Positions 7,849 through 16,256 of a DNA stretch of 33,942 nucleotides are shown here, piece after piece. The DNA comes from Nitrosomonas sp. GTDB lineage: Bacteria > Pseudomonadota > Gammaproteobacteria > Burkholderiales > Nitrosomonadaceae. Positions within the stretch are counted from its first letter, which is position 1. Each line of letters opens with the position of its first letter. The stretch covers positions 1 to 33,942 of the forward strand of contig JAUXRH010000142.1 in NCBI GenBank assembly GCA_030682075.1, written 5' to 3'. The notes beneath the pieces are model-generated. The model had not been told where the DNA came from. It searched no databases and saw only the letters and a program-made list of their open reading frames with translations. The position numbers and the translations under genes were made by a program.

Positions 7849-9414
7849 GTGGGAATAAAAAGGTTGAACATACTGATGGTTGAGGGCTATGCTGAAGATG
7901 CGGCGCAGGTTCAGCATGTTCTCCAGGAAGGGGGGCTGCACTTTGATTGTCTGCGTGTCGCGACGATTAATGCACTGCATAAGGCGCTGGAAGACAGTGA
8001 CTGGGATGTCGTTTTGTCGGATTATAATTTACCGGATTCCGATGCGAAGGAAGTGTTGTCAGTGCTGGCAAGATATGGCCTGAATGTTCCGTTTATTGTT
8101 TTGTCCCGTCATGTCGGTGAAGAGGCTGCGGGCGCCTTGATGGAAATGGGGGCGCATGATTATGTGATGAAGACTAACATGGCCAGATTAGTTCCAGCGA
8201 TTCGGCGTAGTCTGAGAGAAGTTAAAAATTCCCAACGATTTAACCAGACACAATCCGCATTACAAAAAAGTGAAGCCCGTTTCCGGGCGCTTACCGCTAA
8301 TCTGCCCAGCGTCGTCTTTCAGTTGTTATTAGTAGAGAATAGCGAAATCAGCTTTCCTTATGTGAGTGATAGCTCTGTTACTTTACTGGGCTTGACACCC
8401 TCGATACTAATGAATAACCCAACGCTTTTTCCTGAATTAATTTTGCCTGAAGATAAAAAGATTTTTGATCGATTAATGGCGGCATCTGTTAAATACCTTA
8501 CGACCTGGAATTGGGAGGGTCGTATACAGGTTAAAGGTGATGTCGACACAAAGTGGATCAGTTTGCGTGCAACCCCGCGACGAACAGCGCGTGGCGCGAC
8601 ACTGTGGGATGGTATTATGATCAATATCACCCGAAATAAGTTGGCTGAGAGTGAAATCACACGTTCTCGAGAACAACTGGCCGAGCTTTCATCCTATCTG
8701 CAGAAAGTCAAGGAACATGAACGTGCCTATATTGCGCGTGAAATTCATGATGATATTGGCGGCACATTAACCGCCATCAAATGTGAATTACTGCCTTGTA
8801 TGGATGATAAAACGAGACTCCCTGGTTTTTATCAAAAAAAGGCAAAATCGATCGAAGGTTTAGTGGATCGGGTGATTGATAGTACACGTAGAATTTCATT
8901 GGATTTGCGACCAGGAATACTGGACTTTGGCATCGTTGCCGCTATCCGCTGGCAAGCGCAGGAATTCTCAGGTCGAACGGGCATTTCTTGTTTGGTTTCC
9001 TGTGCTGGCGAAGATATATTGCTGGATTCGGATTTGTCAGTCGCGATTTTTCGGATTTTCCAGGAAACATTGACTAATATTTCGAAACATGCGAATGCTT
9101 CACGTATTCAAGTTAAACTGGATGAAATGGATGGACTCATGTTTCTGGAAGTTGTTGATAATGGTCGTGGCATCAAGGATTCAGATATAAAGAAACAAGA
9201 TTCATTTGGTATCAGAGGAATGAGTGAACGTTGTCAGCAATTGAAAGGGAACTTTAATATTTCCGGGCTGCCTGGTAAAGGAACAAAAGTGACGCTTTGT
9301 ATCCCGGTCAGTGATATAAAGAGCTATGCTGCTCAAATGGTTGGCTCGGGAGACTTATTAAAAGACTTGCCAGCGTCGACAGAAAAACTTGGTTTGAAAA
9401 CAAAAGTTTCATAG
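7849..9414 (+). CDS. Sensor histidine kinase: N-terminal receiver-like domain + PAS + HisKA_3/HATPase (NarX/DegS class)
   Basis: 521 aa from a GTG start. Receiver-like LSDYNLPD and YVMKTN; kinase ERAYIAREIHDDIGGTLTAIK; HATPase VVDNGRGIK...FGIRGMSERC. Confidence 0.9.
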   Translation: MGIKRLNILMVEGYAEDAAQVQHVLQEGGLHFDCLRVATINALHKALEDSDWDVVLSDYNLPDSDAKEVLSVLARYGLNVPFIVLSRHVGEEAAGALMEMGAHDYVMKTNMARLVPAIRRSLREVKNSQRFNQTQSALQKSEARFRALTANLPSVVFQLLLVENSEISFPYVSDSSVTLLGLTPSILMNNPTLFPELILPEDKKIFDRLMAASVKYLTTWNWEGRIQVKGDVDTKWISLRATPRRTARGATLWDGIMINITRNKLAESEITRSREQLAELSSYLQKVKEHERAYIAREIHDDIGGTLTAIKCELLPCMDDKTRLPGFYQKKAKSIEGLVDRVIDSTRRISLDLRPGILDFGIVAAIRWQAQEFSGRTGISCLVSCAGEDILLDSDLSVAIFRIFQETLTNISKHANASRIQVKLDEMDGLMFLEVVDNGRGIKDSDIKKQDSFGIRGMSERCQQLKGNFNISGLPGKGTKVTLCIPVSDIKSYAAQMVGSGDLLKDLPASTEKLGLKTKVS

Positions 9415-9437
9415 TATTGAGTATCCAGGGGATATCG

Positions 9438-10070
9438 ATGATACGTATCATGATTGCTGACGATCATGCCATTGTTCGCCAAGGTTTAAGACAGATAATC
9501 AGCGAAACCACTGACATTAAGGTTATGGGCGAGGCGGAAACTGGATTCCAGGCGATCAAGATTGCGCGCCAGAAGATTTTTGATGTCATGCTGCTGGATA
9601 TTTCATTGCCGGATAGAAATGGAATCGAAGTCCTCAAGCAAATTAAAAAAGATCAACCAAATTTAGCGATTCTCATGCTCAGTATGCATACTGAGCATGA
9701 ATTTGCGGTACGTGCATTGAAAGCAGGCGCCGCTGGCTATTTGAACAAGCAAAGTGCGCCAGCTCAGCTGGTAACGGCAATACGCCAGGTAGCTGGTGGT
9801 GATAAATATGTAAGTCCAGCGGTAGCTCAGGAACTTGCTAATGCGATTGGGACAGACACTGAGCAGCCACTCTACGCCAGTTTGTCTGATCGTGAATTCC
9901 AGACTTTATGTCATATAGCAGACGGAAAAACACTGGCAGATATCTCTGCGGAGATGTTTCTCAGCCCCAAAACTGTCAGTGTTTACCGTGCAAGACTCTT
10001 GGAAAAGCTTAAGCTCACTAATAATTCTGAATTAATCCGTTACGCTATTAAAAATAAACTGGTCGATTAG
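9438..10070 (+). CDS. NarL/FixJ (LuxR-HTH) family response regulator
   Basis: MIRIMIADDHAIVRQGLRQII...LLDISLPDRNG...; C-terminal LSDREFQTLCHIADGKTLADISAEMFLSPKTVSVYRARLLEKL. ATG 9438 has AGGGGA upstream; the ORF extends to TTG 9417. Confidence 0.93.
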   Translation: MIRIMIADDHAIVRQGLRQIISETTDIKVMGEAETGFQAIKIARQKIFDVMLLDISLPDRNGIEVLKQIKKDQPNLAILMLSMHTEHEFAVRALKAGAAGYLNKQSAPAQLVTAIRQVAGGDKYVSPAVAQELANAIGTDTEQPLYASLSDREFQTLCHIADGKTLADISAEMFLSPKTVSVYRARLLEKLKLTNNSELIRYAIKNKLVD

Positions 10071-10164
10071 TTACGATAGCTTGCGATGTTTTCCTTGCCA
10101 GGAATCCTGATTAGCCGTGATGAGGTGGAAGAATTAGCTCGGAATATTGGTTAGCAACTAATTA

Positions 10165-10222
10165 GCACAGGCCTTCAGGCCGGGGATTTCAACCTTCGTA
10201 CCGCCCTGAAGGGCGGGGTTCC
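10165..10222. repeat. Paired GC-rich hairpins (GGCCTTCAGGCC and CCGCCCTGAAGGGCGG); possible IS200/IS605-type end remnant or terminator
   Basis: Two adjacent stem-loops in a 276-bp intergenic region. The form (short GC stem, GAA loop) resembles ends associated with IS200/IS605 elements, but no ORF is present. Confidence 0.35.
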
Positions 10223-10346
10223 AAACCAGAGTTAGTTTTACGATGAATTAATTGGCGGCTTCCCGTGAAGTAGACTAAGGTTTTGAATTGGATCTGCCAT
10301 TTTTCTTTTTTTAATCCTGCTACTGCTGTCATTACTTTGATGAAAT

Positions 10347-12200
10347 ATGAGTAAAGCTTCTGATCCATCTATTATTGCCCGTGTCACGCTGCAGCAGTTA
10401 GCGGCGCGCAAGATGCCGCCAACACCCGATAATTACCGTCAGCTATATAATGAAAGAGCGGGCATCTCTGTTAATCCGATTGATGCGGGTGTGACCAAAG
10501 TACTCTTTGACTTGATAACCGAACTTCCTCGTAATACACAGGAACTGGTTGATTGTGCTCAGGAGCTGGAATTGGCCGCTAATGAGAAAAACTGGCATAA
10601 ATATAAAGCGACCTTGGTGAATTTAATCAAGATTGCGTTTATAGATCAGGCCGAATCAAATAGTACTTCACCCATGCCAAATATTGCATGGGGAGAGACC
10701 ATTGCTACGCTATTAAAACAGCTTGAGACCACCCGCAGCAAACTGACTATTGCCCAAAAACGAGATGGCTTGAATCGGGTGCTTACTAAATATTCCACAA
10801 ATTCAGCGAAGTTAAATAGTAAATTGTTGGCGTTAGTTGATTCCTGGGTTGTGCCGACATCCACTGACAAAGAACCGGTTGGAATTGAGGTGAAAGATAA
10901 TCTTTTGCCCGAAGTTAGAACAGTTAACGCTACTTCACGACCTGTAGTTTGTAGTCAAGAGATTCCAAATCAGACTACCGTGGTTGCGAATTTCTCAGAC
11001 CAATTGAAAGCGCTGCTTGCTGAAATATTGGAACATATTGCAACCCTGCAGCTGGATGATACTGCAATAAGTGAAGAAGCCAGGTCTCTGGCATGTCGAG
11101 TGCGGTTAATTAAGGATGAATATGAATTAACTGAGTTTATTTCTCACGCTAAACAATTTGGTGACAAGATTAAGTCGCTTGGTGAGAATAGTGCCATGCT
11201 GCGGCAACAACGGTTGCTACGATTATTTAATTTACTCGTGGATAGTACCGGAAAATTGTTTGCGGATGACCAATGGATACAAAGTCAGATTACGATGCTT
11301 CGACAAACCATGTCAAATCAGCTCGACTTACAGGTTGTCGAACAGGCTGAGTATCATTTAGAGAAAATAATCAATAAGCAAGATCTGATTAAGCGCAGCT
11401 TGGGTGAGGCTAAAGAAAGCTTGAGGCAAATGGTGGTGTGTCTGATAGATAATGTCGAGGAGCTGACTGACTCGACCGGTGATTATCATGACAAGATTGA
11501 AAGTTATACAGTGAGGATTAATCAAACTGAAGATACTCCATCTTTGAACCAATTGCTTACTGAAATATTAAATGAAACGAAACAGATGCAGGTAAGTGTT
11601 TTTAATTCCCGCAATGATTTTCTGGCGGCACGTGCAGAGGTTGAAGTTGCTCAGAGCAAGATCAATCAATTGGAATCTGAGCTGTTGGAAATGGGCGATA
11701 AAGTTCACGAAGATCACTTGACGGGCATTCTGAATCGGCGGGGTCTGGACAGCGCATTTGAACGTGAATCAGCACGTGCCAGACGAGAGCAGAAGCCCTT
11801 GTGTTTTGCTTTACTTGATATTGATAACTTTAAGTTACTCAATGATACGCACGGGCATAAAGTTGGGGATGACGCACTTATTTACCTGGTTGAAGCCGTT
11901 AAGGAAACGACCCGGCCGCATGATATTGTGGCCCGTTTTGGTGGAGAGGAGTTCGTCATTTTATTACCTGATGCCAACATCGATGAAGCGGTATTAGTCA
12001 TATCAAGGGCGAGACGTATGCTGACTAAGCAATTTTTTCTGCATGATAATAAACGGCTATTAATTACATTTAGTGCGGGCATTGCTGAATATCATCCAGA
12101 TGACTCGCAGGAAAGTATTATCATGCGGGCGGATGAAGCATTGTATAAGGCTAAAAATAGCGGTAAGAATCAGATAGTTGTAGCGCCAGGAAAGCAGTAA
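10347..12200 (+). CDS. GGDEF diguanylate cyclase with long N-terminal helical region
   Basis: 617 aa; ARFGGEEFVILLPDA active site, RPHD I-site 5 residues upstream; DHLTGILNRRGLDSAFERE. Confidence 0.93.
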   Translation: MSKASDPSIIARVTLQQLAARKMPPTPDNYRQLYNERAGISVNPIDAGVTKVLFDLITELPRNTQELVDCAQELELAANEKNWHKYKATLVNLIKIAFIDQAESNSTSPMPNIAWGETIATLLKQLETTRSKLTIAQKRDGLNRVLTKYSTNSAKLNSKLLALVDSWVVPTSTDKEPVGIEVKDNLLPEVRTVNATSRPVVCSQEIPNQTTVVANFSDQLKALLAEILEHIATLQLDDTAISEEARSLACRVRLIKDEYELTEFISHAKQFGDKIKSLGENSAMLRQQRLLRLFNLLVDSTGKLFADDQWIQSQITMLRQTMSNQLDLQVVEQAEYHLEKIINKQDLIKRSLGEAKESLRQMVVCLIDNVEELTDSTGDYHDKIESYTVRINQTEDTPSLNQLLTEILNETKQMQVSVFNSRNDFLAARAEVEVAQSKINQLESELLEMGDKVHEDHLTGILNRRGLDSAFERESARARREQKPLCFALLDIDNFKLLNDTHGHKVGDDALIYLVEAVKETTRPHDIVARFGGEEFVILLPDANIDEAVLVISRARRMLTKQFFLHDNKRLLITFSAGIAEYHPDDSQESIIMRADEALYKAKNSGKNQIVVAPGKQ

Positions 12201-12228
12201 CTCCAGTTCCAATCTTCTAACATCTTTT

Positions 12229-12251
12229 ATTGCCCTATAAATAGCGGCAAT
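12229..12251 (+). terminator. Candidate hairpin terminator downstream of the first GGDEF gene
   Basis: ATTGCC-CTAT-AA-ATAG-C-GGCAAT stem followed by TTCTCC. Confidence 0.4.
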
Positions 12252-12405
12252 TTCTCCATTTATTCCATCGATCATTTAGTCTTAATTCTGCTAATTTACT
12301 CGCATGGCAGGCTATACCGATATGGGTTCTCCTTCGCAATCCAACGAATTACTCCCTATCCAGACAGCTGGCCATTTATGTCGTGCTATTTGAGGAGAAT
12401 ATGTT

Positions 12406-13209
12406 ATGCAAGTTGCAAAAGAGAGGAGACGATTACGGTTAGTCAAGTCAGCAGATACCATAAGAGACCCGATTATGACAAAAAATAAAAAGCCTTTGAT
12501 TGATTCCGATGCGTATTACAAACAAGTAGAGCATTATGCGCAGCAAATACGAGGCACGAGTGATGTTGATGAAATTATCAGTATTCTTGATATTGTATTA
12601 TCGGAAACCAAGGAGCTGCATTTCAGTGATGAGGTATGTGCGGCACGAGAGCAGATGCAACATGCAGAGAGAAAAATTGAGTTGATGAAAGGTGAGTTAG
12701 AGCAATTAAGAGAATTGGTGCATACAGATCAGATGACCGGTGCTTTCAATCGTCGCGGACTCGACGAAATTTTTATTCGTGAGGCCGCGCGTGCAGATCG
12801 GAATGAAGCCTCGCTATGTGTTGTGTTGCTTGACCTGGATAACTTTAAGCAGATTAATGATAATTATGGCCACCAGTTTGGTGATAATGCATTAATGCAC
12901 CTTGTCACAATTGCTAAGGAGACGTTGCGACCTAGCGACATTATTGCTCGCTATGGCGGTGAAGAATTTGTCGTTTTACTCCCAGACATCGGCTTGGGAG
13001 AAGGTATGTTGGTGATTCGGCGGTTGCAGAATAATCTTGCAAAGAAGTGTTTGCCTCATATTGAAAATCAAGCCATCAAAATTACTTTTAGTGCAGGTGT
13101 GGCCGTTCGGGAATTTGGAGAGCACCAGAATTCAGCGATAAGTCGAGCTGATAAAGCATTGTATCAAGCAAAACATGCAGGTAAGAATCGAGTAATTTCT
13201 ACCTGGTAG
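12406..13209 (+). CDS. GGDEF diguanylate cyclase
   Basis: 267 aa; DQMTGAFNRRGLDEIFIREAARADR...RPSDIIARYGGEEFVVLLPD. Close paralogue of the C-terminal domain of the upstream gene. Confidence 0.93.
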   Translation: MQVAKERRRLRLVKSADTIRDPIMTKNKKPLIDSDAYYKQVEHYAQQIRGTSDVDEIISILDIVLSETKELHFSDEVCAAREQMQHAERKIELMKGELEQLRELVHTDQMTGAFNRRGLDEIFIREAARADRNEASLCVVLLDLDNFKQINDNYGHQFGDNALMHLVTIAKETLRPSDIIARYGGEEFVVLLPDIGLGEGMLVIRRLQNNLAKKCLPHIENQAIKITFSAGVAVREFGEHQNSAISRADKALYQAKHAGKNRVISTW

Positions 13210-13289
13210 CCGGAATTAAATCAGTTCAAATAGCGACATATCACTTGTTGGCGTCTGAAAAGACGGCAAGGTATATGTTAGTACCTAAG

Positions 13290-13472
13290 AAGGGCATCTC
13301 TAAAAATCCAATTTTGCGAGCAGCCGCTTTGCGGCTTGCCTGCTTGCCCCGTTTCGTCGCAATACGGCGTTGCTCACAAAAAATGCTTCCTTACCTATCC
13401 ATCATACGCTGCGTCAATATTTTTTATTCGCGCCTGGTCTTGTTTAGAACGCTGAATTTTTAGCGGTGACCT
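13290..13472 (+). repeat. Repeat family B, copy 2 (~183 bp, imperfect TIRs AAGGGCATCTCTAAAAAT ... ATTTTTAGCGGTGACCT)
   Basis: Core CAATTTTGCGAGCAGCCGCTTTGCGG...CGTCGCAATACGGCG recurs inverted at about 24887-24940; the right end recurs at 141-180. Confidence 0.8.
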
Positions 13473-13539
13473 AAAGAACATAATTATTGCTGATAGATTT
13501 CGCATGCGTTGCGTTTGATGAATTACACGGGAGGAAGGG

Positions 13540-14790
13540 ATGAAGGAGTTTTTTCTTGGCAGGCAACCGATTCTTGATTGTAACCAAAATATAGTTGCGT
13601 ACGAATTGCTATTTCATTTGGGAAAATCCGATCATGCTAATGATACGGATAATTTGCTTGCTACAGCAAATGTAATCGTCAATGCATATGGTCAATTGGG
13701 AATCGAGAATGTATTAGGAAAACAACGTGGCTTCATTAATGTAGATACCTCATTATTAATGAGCGACGTTATCTGCCTGCTTCCCCGTGAACATGTCGTG
13801 CTTGAGATAATGGAGAGCGTAAAGATCTCTGATAAGGTCATCCAGCGTTGTATTGAGTTGAAACAAATGGGTTACCAATTGGCGCTTAACAATGTGACTG
13901 AAATTAATGATGAGACCGAATGGCTATTGCCCATCGTTAATATCGTAAAAGTGAATGTACTTGCTTTGGATAAAAAAGCACTTGTTAGTATTGCTGGAAA
14001 GTTGAAACATTGGCCAGTTCTGCTTCTGGCCGAGAAAGTTGATTGCGGTGAACAGGCAAAATATTGTATGGAATTGGGTTTTCAAATGTTTCAAAGTTAT
14101 TATTTTGCAAAACCAGAGATTTTGACAGGAAAACGTGCTGACCCAGCCAAGCTAATCCTGCTGAAATTGCTCACACTCGTCATGAGCGATAGCGATGTTG
14201 AGGATGTTGAGAAGGAGTTCAAGTATCAACCAGGTTTAAGTTATAACTTGCTGCGAATGGTGAATTCGGTGGCTTCTGGTTTGCCGCAAAGGATCAATTC
14301 TATTAAGCATGCGATTATGATCCTTGGTCGGAAACAATTGCAGCGGTGGATTCAGTTGCTGCTTTATACCTCTGAGCAGACGGATGGAATTTTGTCCAAT
14401 GCCTTGATGCAGACAGCAGCCACTCGCGGTAAATTGATGGAGCTTATTGCAGAAGTGGATCGTCCACATGACAAGAACCATCAGGACCGTGCCTTTATGG
14501 TGGGTATTTTATCGTTGCTGGATGCGCTACTGGGTATTGAGATGCCCCAGATTGTCGGCAAACTCGGAATGACGGAGGATATGAGACAGGCATTATTGCA
14601 GCGAGATGGGCGTTTAGGCAGGCAATTAGAGTTGATTGAAGCAAATGAAAAAGGCGGGATTGATAGGGTTCAATCTATTCTTACTGAACTCGGCTTTTTA
14701 GGCCTGGGTGAATTTACCAATCTAGAGTTAGAAGCTTTAGGCTGGGCAAATCGAATTAGTGAAACTGCGGCTAATCCAATTATTTCATGA
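13540..14790 (+). CDS. EAL-like (degenerate) + HDOD domain protein, YuxH family
   Basis: 416 aa; MKEFFLGRQPILDCNQNIVAYELLFHLG start and HDOD-type YNLLRMVNSVASGLPQRINSIKHAIMILGRKQLQRW. Confidence 0.9.
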   Translation: MKEFFLGRQPILDCNQNIVAYELLFHLGKSDHANDTDNLLATANVIVNAYGQLGIENVLGKQRGFINVDTSLLMSDVICLLPREHVVLEIMESVKISDKVIQRCIELKQMGYQLALNNVTEINDETEWLLPIVNIVKVNVLALDKKALVSIAGKLKHWPVLLLAEKVDCGEQAKYCMELGFQMFQSYYFAKPEILTGKRADPAKLILLKLLTLVMSDSDVEDVEKEFKYQPGLSYNLLRMVNSVASGLPQRINSIKHAIMILGRKQLQRWIQLLLYTSEQTDGILSNALMQTAATRGKLMELIAEVDRPHDKNHQDRAFMVGILSLLDALLGIEMPQIVGKLGMTEDMRQALLQRDGRLGRQLELIEANEKGGIDRVQSILTELGFLGLGEFTNLELEALGWANRISETAANPIIS

Positions 14791-14919
14791 AGATTTGGGC
14801 TTAATTTAGTTTGATTAATGCTGATTCGTGCGAATAAGCTTATTTGGGACTAAAGGTTTTAAGTTCATTGACGTTGAGTTGTGAGCAAACTACTTTCCGC
14901 GAGAGATAAGGAGTAACCA

Positions 14920-15675
14920 GTGATAAAACTTGATTTTAAAAGAAAATGGGCGAATTTTATGTTTGCTGGAATGGTGCTTGTTTTTGCTGTCATCCAAGTT
15001 TATTGGCTTTTTGCGAATGATGCATCGATCATGCATGTGTTGTCAATATTCACCAGCATCGGTTTGTTTCTTGTCCTGATAATCCTGGCTATTTCGAGGC
15101 GAGAGAAGCCAATTAAGATGCAAGGTGAAATAAAGACAGATGCAGTCAAAGAGTCACTGCCTTTCACTTCAGTGACCATAGGCAATGTAGATGCCGATGA
15201 GTATTTCTACAGTATAAAAAATGAATTAGATCAAGCTGAGCGATTAGTTAGCGATGCAGTTAATAATCTGGTACTTAATTTTAATTATATTAGTAAGTTA
15301 ACCAGTGCTCATCATAACATGGTGTTGGCAATCGAAAAAATGGCGGCGCCTGCAGATAATAAGCCAATATTAAAGTTATTGCGGCGACAAATGGAGACTG
15401 CTGACAAAATTGAACAAGAACTCGCGGCTGCTGTTACTTCACTCCAGTTTGGAGATTTAGTGACGCAACTTCTTAATCATACGACAAATCAGGTAGATGA
15501 ACTCAATTTAGCACTGCAACGTATAGATCGAAAAAGTAATAGTGGCAGCAGAGGTAAAAGCCTTGATGAAATTCATCATGGAATTTCCAAGGCAGTTGTC
15601 GCAGCAAAAGAAAAGAACAAAAGAAAGCCCGTTGTTCAACAAGGCATGGGAATGGGTGAAGTCGAATTATTTTAA
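14920..15675 (+). CDS. Membrane-anchored protein with CheZ-like DxxxQ motif (candidate chemotaxis phosphatase/adaptor)
   Basis: 251 aa; two N-terminal hydrophobic segments, then a helical region with ITAAVTSLQFGDLVTQLLNH-type motif; directly upstream of cheY. Confidence 0.6.
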   Translation: MIKLDFKRKWANFMFAGMVLVFAVIQVYWLFANDASIMHVLSIFTSIGLFLVLIILAISRREKPIKMQGEIKTDAVKESLPFTSVTIGNVDADEYFYSIKNELDQAERLVSDAVNNLVLNFNYISKLTSAHHNMVLAIEKMAAPADNKPILKLLRRQMETADKIEQELAAAVTSLQFGDLVTQLLNHTTNQVDELNLALQRIDRKSNSGSRGKSLDEIHHGISKAVVAAKEKNKRKPVVQQGMGMGEVELF

Positions 15676-15730
15676 TTAGCTAAGAAATGAAACTTTTAAG
15701 GTAAATGAATCGGTTCAGCAATAAGGAGAT

Positions 15731-16105
15731 ATGAGCGATATGACTAAGACGATACTGGCGGTAGATGATTCTGCTTCAATGCGACAAATGGTAGCTTTTA
15801 CGCTAAAGGGTGCCGGTTATGAAGTTATCGAAGCAGTGGATGGTCAGGATGCACTCGATAAAGCAAATCACTATAAGGTTAATTTGGTTTTAACCGACAT
15901 CAATATGCCGCGCATGGATGGATTGAAATTACTCGAGATGTTGCGCCAATTAGCAGACTATAAATCAATCCCCATTTTAATGCTTACCACTGAATCCAGT
16001 AATGATATCAAGGCCCAGGGAAAGGCAGCTGGTGCGACTGGGTGGTTGGTTAAGCCATTTGATCCCAAGCGACTGCTGGAAGTAGTCCACAAAGTTATTG
16101 GTTGA
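15731..16105 (+). CDS. cheY: Chemotaxis response regulator CheY
   Basis: 124 aa single receiver domain: ILAVDDSASMRQMVAFTLKGAGYEV...LTDINMPRMDG...MLTTES...GWLVKPF. ATG 15740 is an alternative start with better SD spacing. Confidence 0.94.
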   Translation: MSDMTKTILAVDDSASMRQMVAFTLKGAGYEVIEAVDGQDALDKANHYKVNLVLTDINMPRMDGLKLLEMLRQLADYKSIPILMLTTESSNDIKAQGKAAGATGWLVKPFDPKRLLEVVHKVIG

Positions 16106-16256
16106 AGACTAATGGTAACGAAACTAAAAGTTACAGAGAAAAGTTGGTCTGGAAGATTCTAATTCCAGGGATTGAGTAATCTTTGTACCTCTATTTTTCA
16201 ATTTGTTGGTTTTTTCTGAGTGTTAGGCTGGTACAAAATTTAAAACAGGATTGAAT

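Noticed and set aside
13245-13463. 72-aa ORF LRAAALRLACLPRFVAIRR... as a gene
   Set aside because: Coincides with repeat family B; the same pseudo-peptide appears from another copy at 24870..25157, so explained by a DNA repeat.
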